Notes under the pieces: model-generated
The model's input: the letters and a program-made list of their open reading frames with translations, nothing else
Told to the model about the DNA's origin: nothing
Databases searched by the model: none
Part shown: piece by piece, positions 58,900-64,000 of the stretch
How the letters are laid out: every line of letters starts with the position of its first letter
Numbering within the stretch: the first letter of the stretch is position 1
NCBI GenBank assembly: GCA_019614645.1
Contig: JABWDB010000001.1
Span: 15,913,501-15,977,500, forward strand
DNA from: Stratiolaelaps scimitus
Lineage: Eukaryota > Arthropoda > Arachnida > Mesostigmata > Laelapidae
Direction: 5' to 3'
Length of the DNA: 64,000 bases
Made by a program: the position numbers and the translations under genes

Positions 58900-60200
58900 A
58901 TTGCTGCCTTGGCAGCAAATGACGCCTAGTCACCAAGTAATCATGCTGGTGATGATCGCGATATCCAGATCGGGCAGGCTGGGAGACTCGATCTGTCAGC
59001 ACCCGACTGCCCGACGGATCTTAAACCGACGACGTTCCCATGGAGGGATCGGAGGAAGCAAGCATCGGACAGGAAAGAGCAGCAGATGTGCGATAGAGAG
59101 AGAGAGGGAGAGATCGCCGCAGGCAGGTGTCGTCACCACCATCGTTGTCGGACAGACAAGACTGCTGCTGGCTGCTGCTGCTTCCACTCGCTGGCTGCTC
59201 GGCGCTTTCCCGAATGCTAGCCTCCCGTCCCCTCAGCGCGTGTTGACTTTCGATTAGGTGCCTGCCTGACTGGCTGGCCACGGAATCAAAACGCCTACTG
59301 TCTATCAGCAAGACTCGACAGTTGTCGGCTCGAGGTTAGTGGCATGGACAGACGAACGAACAAATGGTCAGGTTAGACAAACCATGGTCGGTCAGCAGCA
59401 TCGAGTCATAGAAGACGCTGAGGGCTACAAGATGACGTGTTGGATGTCGGACAGTGGCACGGGATCGGACGGATACCCCGAGTCTTATTCTTCGGCTTGC
59501 AATCCTGGCGTTTTGCGGGCCGGCCGGTCGGTCCGGCCTCGGCGGTTGGGCTCGCAGATACAGGGATGGCTAAGACGGGCTGCACAGTTAGCATCATGCA
59601 GCCACCGTCTAGGCGCTGCTGCTGTAGCAACAGCGGCGGTAGCAGCAACAGCAGCGAGAGACGGAGTTGGTGGCATCATGCGTCAGCACACATCATGCTC
59701 CGCGCTCTGCTCTGCTCACTAGCCATATTGCTCAGTGGTGCGGACGCGAGAGGGAACCAACATTGGACGGCCATAGCGGATGCCGGCATCTCGTCTTCAG
59801 CCGCGACCCATATCGTCTCCTAGTCGTGTAGTCGCTGCCGCATGTCGCTCAGCGGGCAGCAGCCGCCGAGGCTGAGGCTCGGCTTCAGTCGTCTCACACC
59901 GGCGGTGGCGACGACGGACCGACCGACCAAATGGGTGTTGCCTATGACTCTTGTGTCCCTTCGGGTCACGTAGCGTGGCCCGCACGTCGCGGCTTGTCTT
60001 GGCCCAAGCAACATCCATGGACAGCGGACGGAGGAGGAGGAGGAGGAGGCCCAATAGATGGTCGTGTGGTCGTCGTCGTCGTGGTAGTGGGCGGATGGAT
60101 GGGTTGGCAACATATCGCAAGAAACCGTGTCCCTCTTCGCACGGTGGTTGAAACCGTGATCACGTTGTCCGCGACCACCGTATGGACAAACTGAACGGTG
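58900..60200. other. GC-rich block with triplet tracts
   Basis: CTG (about 59160-59180), GCA/GCG (about 59615-59655) and GGA (about 60030-60049) triplet tracts produce many overlapping open frames, none recognised. Confidence 0.3.
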
Positions 60201-61500
60201 ATGGGTCAGTTATGATGGGCGCTAGAAAGCAAGAAGGGAAAGGACTCCATAGGATTCTTGCATGAGACGACATCGGAACGTCGGAAGTTCAAGGAGTCAG
60301 ATATAGGTGGTATCTGTGGACAGTTCTGCTGTTATTAAAGTAATTGTCCAGTTATAGGCGCATAACGCGTTGGTGTCAGCCAGAAATAGAACTTTATGGA
60401 TTGTTCATGTTACCAAAAAAAAGGTTCATAGGCGTACATACGCAAGGGATAGAATAATATAAATATATATTTTTAAAGGCTAACACTCCTCGTTCACAAT
60501 GGACAATATTGTCTGTGGCTGGATGGGAACTAATTTAGAATATATCACGGGAAGAGCGAGCAATAGTCTCCATTTGATGTGAGCACAGAACTAAGATTAT
60601 TTATTACGGCATTCGAACGAAATAAAGTATAATTGAAGGATACTCCATTTTAATGAACATGCAGAAAAATAGGTTTTTATGCAATCAATCTGAAAACAAT
60701 CAGAAATCTGAAATGTAATTCACAATCAGAAAACTATCAAATGTAATAAAGCAGAGCAAATTTTAATATTATCATGCAATACATTTACGAAACTCACAGA
60801 TATCTAGCAGACACAATATGGTAACCATGAGGTCAGAATCGAGGGCAATCTTCCTTCTCTTCTCCTCAGCAAGCGCTGGGAAATATCTTGTTTATGGGAA
60901 GCTTACACTAATGCAGCCACAAAGGTGACCTGCACCCTTTATGGTAACTGTTAAGTGATAGACTAGTTGACCCTTTGCAAAAAAAGTCTAACAAAATTGT
61001 CTACATTTAGATTCATATTTTGCCAATATATCCACAGTCAACAAGTATAATTCCACAGGAATAGGCAGAGTTGTAAACCGCTTTCGAACGATAGAGCGCT
61101 TTGTTAACTCAACGAATATTCTAAGCCTCTAGTCTGCTTGAGAACACGAATGAAAAACTTGACCGCGATGAACTGTACTCCTTCGAGCTTCGAGTCTCGA
61201 GGGTTTATTAATCTAAAACAAGTCCAAAATACAAACGAAGCTCTTATGGATCGACTATTTCAATCTCAACGACCAATGATGGCCATATCAAATAAAGCCA
61301 TCCTCGCCTATAACTTTCATTATATTGGCTATCGGGAAAGGATGGCGACGGGTGTCAATAAGAGTCTCCAGGCACCACTAATACAGTGGGTTGATAGGAG
61401 TTAGGGCGAACTTAGTGACTATTACGCCAACCACGCCCCCGGACTTCCCCAACTCAACTATGATTCCTACATCCGCGCACGCTCCTGCGGTCGTTCTTTA
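60200..61500. other. AT-rich spacer
   Basis: No recognised gene. GTTATTAAAGTAA near 60332 also occurs near 63223 and may belong to a repeat family. Confidence 0.35.
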
Positions 61501-61587
61501 GCCTCGACTGTGTGAGTGCCACGTCGCTCTCGAGTTGCGCCAATAATAGAAGGAGGCTGGCAGGGCGACACATGTCTGAATGTTCGT

Positions 61588-62325
61588 ATGGGACGGCGAC
61601 AGGCCGGCGCGACACGAGGCGACTGGTTGGCCAACCCATATTCCTGCACTGTAGTGATACAGCCAGGCAAACCGTTATTGTGGAGCGCCCCTCCTCCTAC
61701 TCCTCTTCCGTCTGTTTCTTCTCCACCGCGTCGGGTCTCTCGGCCGTCGTGCCGGGTATCCAGGTCCGCTATGGGCCTGGCTGATACTGATAGTCTGTCT
61801 TCCCTTCCCAACTCCTATACGGACGACAGTACATACGTTGATGTTTCCCGATGTCTGCTGCTGCTGCTACTTGGCGGTGGTGCGTGGTTATACCGGCCCG
61901 AAAGCAACCCGATTCTCTTCCGAAGACTCCTTGACAAGGAGGGAACAGAGGACACGTCCGGTGTGGACGCGGGCCGCGTCGCTGCGATGAGAGTAGGTAT
62001 AGTAAGTAAGTCGAAGAGTCGCGCCGGCTCCACCCAGGAGACCACTTACGTTAGGTCGAGTAGGACGTCGAGCTCAATAGCGGCACAAGTGGTATACCCG
62101 CTACTCATCGGGGCTTGGGGTCTGGCCCTCAAACCCCGCGGGGTTGTCATCCAGTTCGGTCACCTGCCTGCCTGCCTGCCACTCGACAAAATGATTCCTA
62201 GTCGTCGTTCTTTTTTGACATCTTCTCACTCACTCACCCTCTCGCTCGCTCGCTCGCTTCTTTACCGTCCGAGTCGACATGAGGAATTGTCGTCCCCTCT
62301 ATGTCGAAGCTTTCTTCGTAGATGA
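61588..62325 (+). CDS. Longest open frame of the window, 245 codons, unrecognised
   Basis: Runs from ATG 61588 to a stop at 62323-62325, and is open for a further 24 codons upstream. The product is Arg/Ser/Pro-rich at first, with a Leu run from CTG triplets (about 61856-61870), and then mixed. It lies in GC-rich DNA where long frames arise by chance. I recognise no domain. The start context (CGTATGG) is moderate. I treat it as a weak candidate. Confidence 0.15.
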   Translation: MGRRQAGATRGDWLANPYSCTVVIQPGKPLLWSAPPPTPLPSVSSPPRRVSRPSCRVSRSAMGLADTDSLSSLPNSYTDDSTYVDVSRCLLLLLLGGGAWLYRPESNPILFRRLLDKEGTEDTSGVDAGRVAAMRVGIVSKSKSRAGSTQETTYVRSSRTSSSIAAQVVYPLLIGAWGLALKPRGVVIQFGHLPACLPLDKMIPSRRSFLTSSHSLTLSLARSLLYRPSRHEELSSPLCRSFLRR

Positions 62326-62329
62326 CAAA

Positions 62330-63124
62330 GACTATTATGCGAACCTGCTAGCATGCGATTCGCTGACGCTAAAATGTCGCTTCAGTTTATACTTTCGAAA
62401 TAACAATTCACATCGGAACGCTACTGTCAGTTACTCCCGTAGGTTTTGTGTAGCTCATCGTTAGAAGTCGAAAGAAATTATAGAGGCAACTGGCGACAAG
62501 TAACTCAGGAAATTCACGAGAAAGCCTTGAAGACACACACAGAGAGATGAGGCACACTAGAACGCTGGCTTCGAAAAGTGTCCATTGACACTTCAGCGTA
62601 TGCTCTCTCAGCAATATATATAGTAATATTTACATAAGTCACTTATACCACGCAATCTTCGAGATCCTAATGAATTGCTACATTTTCTATAACTCCGGCC
62701 AAGTTATTGGAATCAACCTACCGTAGACTATACGACCAGCGGTTCAGGTTACTACTTTATTATGTAACCTATCCAAATCGTCTTCATCGTGCCATAGGCG
62801 GCAGTAACTTCATTGCGGGCATACGATTGGCGGGAGGCTTTCACGCCTGAGAAATGTACAGTACGCTCAAAGCGAGTCGCCATCTAAACGAGAATTTTTT
62901 AATTAAGAAAATAATATTACTTTCAATACAACTGTATGCGACCAAGCTCAAAGTGCGGCAACTCCACGATATGAAATGCTTTGTCCCAATGGAACCTAAC
63001 CTACAACTAAATCGTTCTTATATGCATTTTAAAAAGGAAATACGACTTCACGATACACGTATGTGTACATTTTTGGCAAAATTTCACCCAAGCAAATGTA
63101 TACTCAAAGTGAATTCCTCCCTGG
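62330..63124. other. AT-rich spacer
   Basis: A short 95-codon plus-strand frame (62854-63141) starts with ATG but is unrecognised. Nothing else is seen. Confidence 0.3.
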
Positions 63125-63235
63125 CTTACAGAAGTATTTGACTTGACTTGAGTCATCTCCGGCCGGGCTCTTTTGAAAGGGCTCTGACCTACTGCTGAAC
63201 TCCTCGTGTTGACGAATACTTGGTTATTAAAGTAA
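63125..63235 (+). mobile_element. Possible LINE 3' UTR fragment
   Basis: A GC-rich stretch (CATCTCCGGCCGGGCTCTTT, then CTACTGCTGAACTCC) ends in GTTATTAAAGTAA, the form of a non-LTR element tail. The same tail occurs at about 60332. The assignment is by resemblance only. Confidence 0.25.
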
Positions 63236-63399
63236 CTCCCTATAGGAATTTACCATTTACAATTAAATACTATTTTTGTAATTCAAACCCAATAGAAAAT
63301 GCGTAACATCACTCGGATTTGTAATTTGTGCCCACTTTTTTTTGACACACTAAGGTTTAATAACGACTGATTGAAGAAGCCGAGGAGAAAAGACGAATT

Positions 63400-64000
63400 C
63401 CCGTTCGATTAATTGCCAAGCACCTTTCGCGGATTCTTCTACTCTCGCCATCTTCTTTTCCTTCGGCCGTATCGCTACACATGGTGACAAGCAATCCGAC
63501 CGTGTCTGTGTCCTTTGTAGGCGTCGGTAATGATCGTTTCTCCCCCTACTTCATGGACTCAGAAAGCCACCTCTCTCAGGGAAGGTGAGGTGGACGGGGT
63601 TGAATCTTGGACACAGTGCGGAGAGTGGAAGGTAAGACTGTTTCCGAAGGAACCGAAAAGGCATGGCCGGTAGTGGAAGGCAGCCAATGGGTAAAGGCGC
63701 ATTCCATTCGGGTGAAGGGGACCGCCTCTCTGCAGTCTGTGGCTGCTAGCAAAGCTTGGCTCTTGACGCTTTTTAAGCGCCGTCAACACGACCACCGACC
63801 AGTTCTGCTATCGCCGTCCCGTCCTCCTGACGCTATAAATGCGTGCTCCTCTGGTCAGCGCCAAAGGGGCCACGCTTTGATCACTTTCCGCCTTTCTTCG
63901 TTCTGTCCCGCGTCGACCCTTCTCTCATCGTTGGGGCCGCGTGTCCCGCGGGCAGTATCTCCTCCCCCTGCAGTTCTTGCAACAACTCTCACTTATCTAC
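63400..64000. other. GC-rich block at window end
   Basis: Pyrimidine-rich, CpG-containing sequence with no recognised gene. It may continue as an exon or promoter beyond the window. Confidence 0.25.

Noticed and set aside
1..64000. Bacterial-type systems (operons, CRISPR, toxin-antitoxin)
   Set aside because: The window has spliced eukaryotic genes and animal retroelements. No short-spacer direct-repeat array or tightly packed ORFs occur.

Overview
The window is animal nuclear DNA: genes are split by short GT-AG introns, coding exons are sparse, and AT, CT and GA microsatellites and decayed retroelements are common. Gene content and base composition suggest an arthropod. A chelicerate or mite is my guess and cannot be settled from the sequence. 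I see no bacterial operon, CRISPR array or intact tRNA or rRNA gene.

Left part (1-13.5 kb): an 11-exon minus-strand gene (9620 down to 3655) encodes a TOPORS-type RING E3 ligase. All eleven exons join in phase to give a 602-residue protein. Its introns hold a homogeneous 36-bp minisatellite of ten units and a perfect 39-bp-arm hairpin. Either side of the gene there are only weak, unrecognised exon candidates.

Middle part (13.5-29.3 kb): two complete head-to-tail plus-strand genes for actin-related protein 2 (14184-18288 and 24770-28998). Each has seven exons with identical intron positions and phases, and each encodes 394 residues. By my exon-by-exon count the proteins are about 84% identical (62 differences). 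The copies are separated by about 6.5 kb that holds a broken Ty3/gypsy-type pol remnant (20.87-22.13 kb), a 16-G run and a possible tRNA-derived SINE.

Right part (29.3-64 kb): no recognisable protein-coding gene. GC-rich, trinucleotide-rich blocks alternate with AT-rich blocks. Two decayed non-LTR reverse transcriptase fragments (45.2-45.6 kb minus, 49.9-50.6 kb plus), SINE-like pieces and many simple repeats are visible. A 107-codon open stretch ending at 37136 and a few long GC-rich open frames are the only coding candidates. This half could be a very large intron, a regulatory domain or an intergenic region.

The recognised genes act in different places. TOPORS is a nuclear ubiquitin/SUMO ligase and Arp2 is a cytoplasmic subunit of the Arp2/3 actin-nucleating complex. 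Nothing here suggests they work as a cluster. The main points of interest are the retained, diverged Arp2 duplicate and the minisatellite inside Topors, which if ever spliced in would encode repeated SUMO-interaction-like motifs in the gene's own frame.
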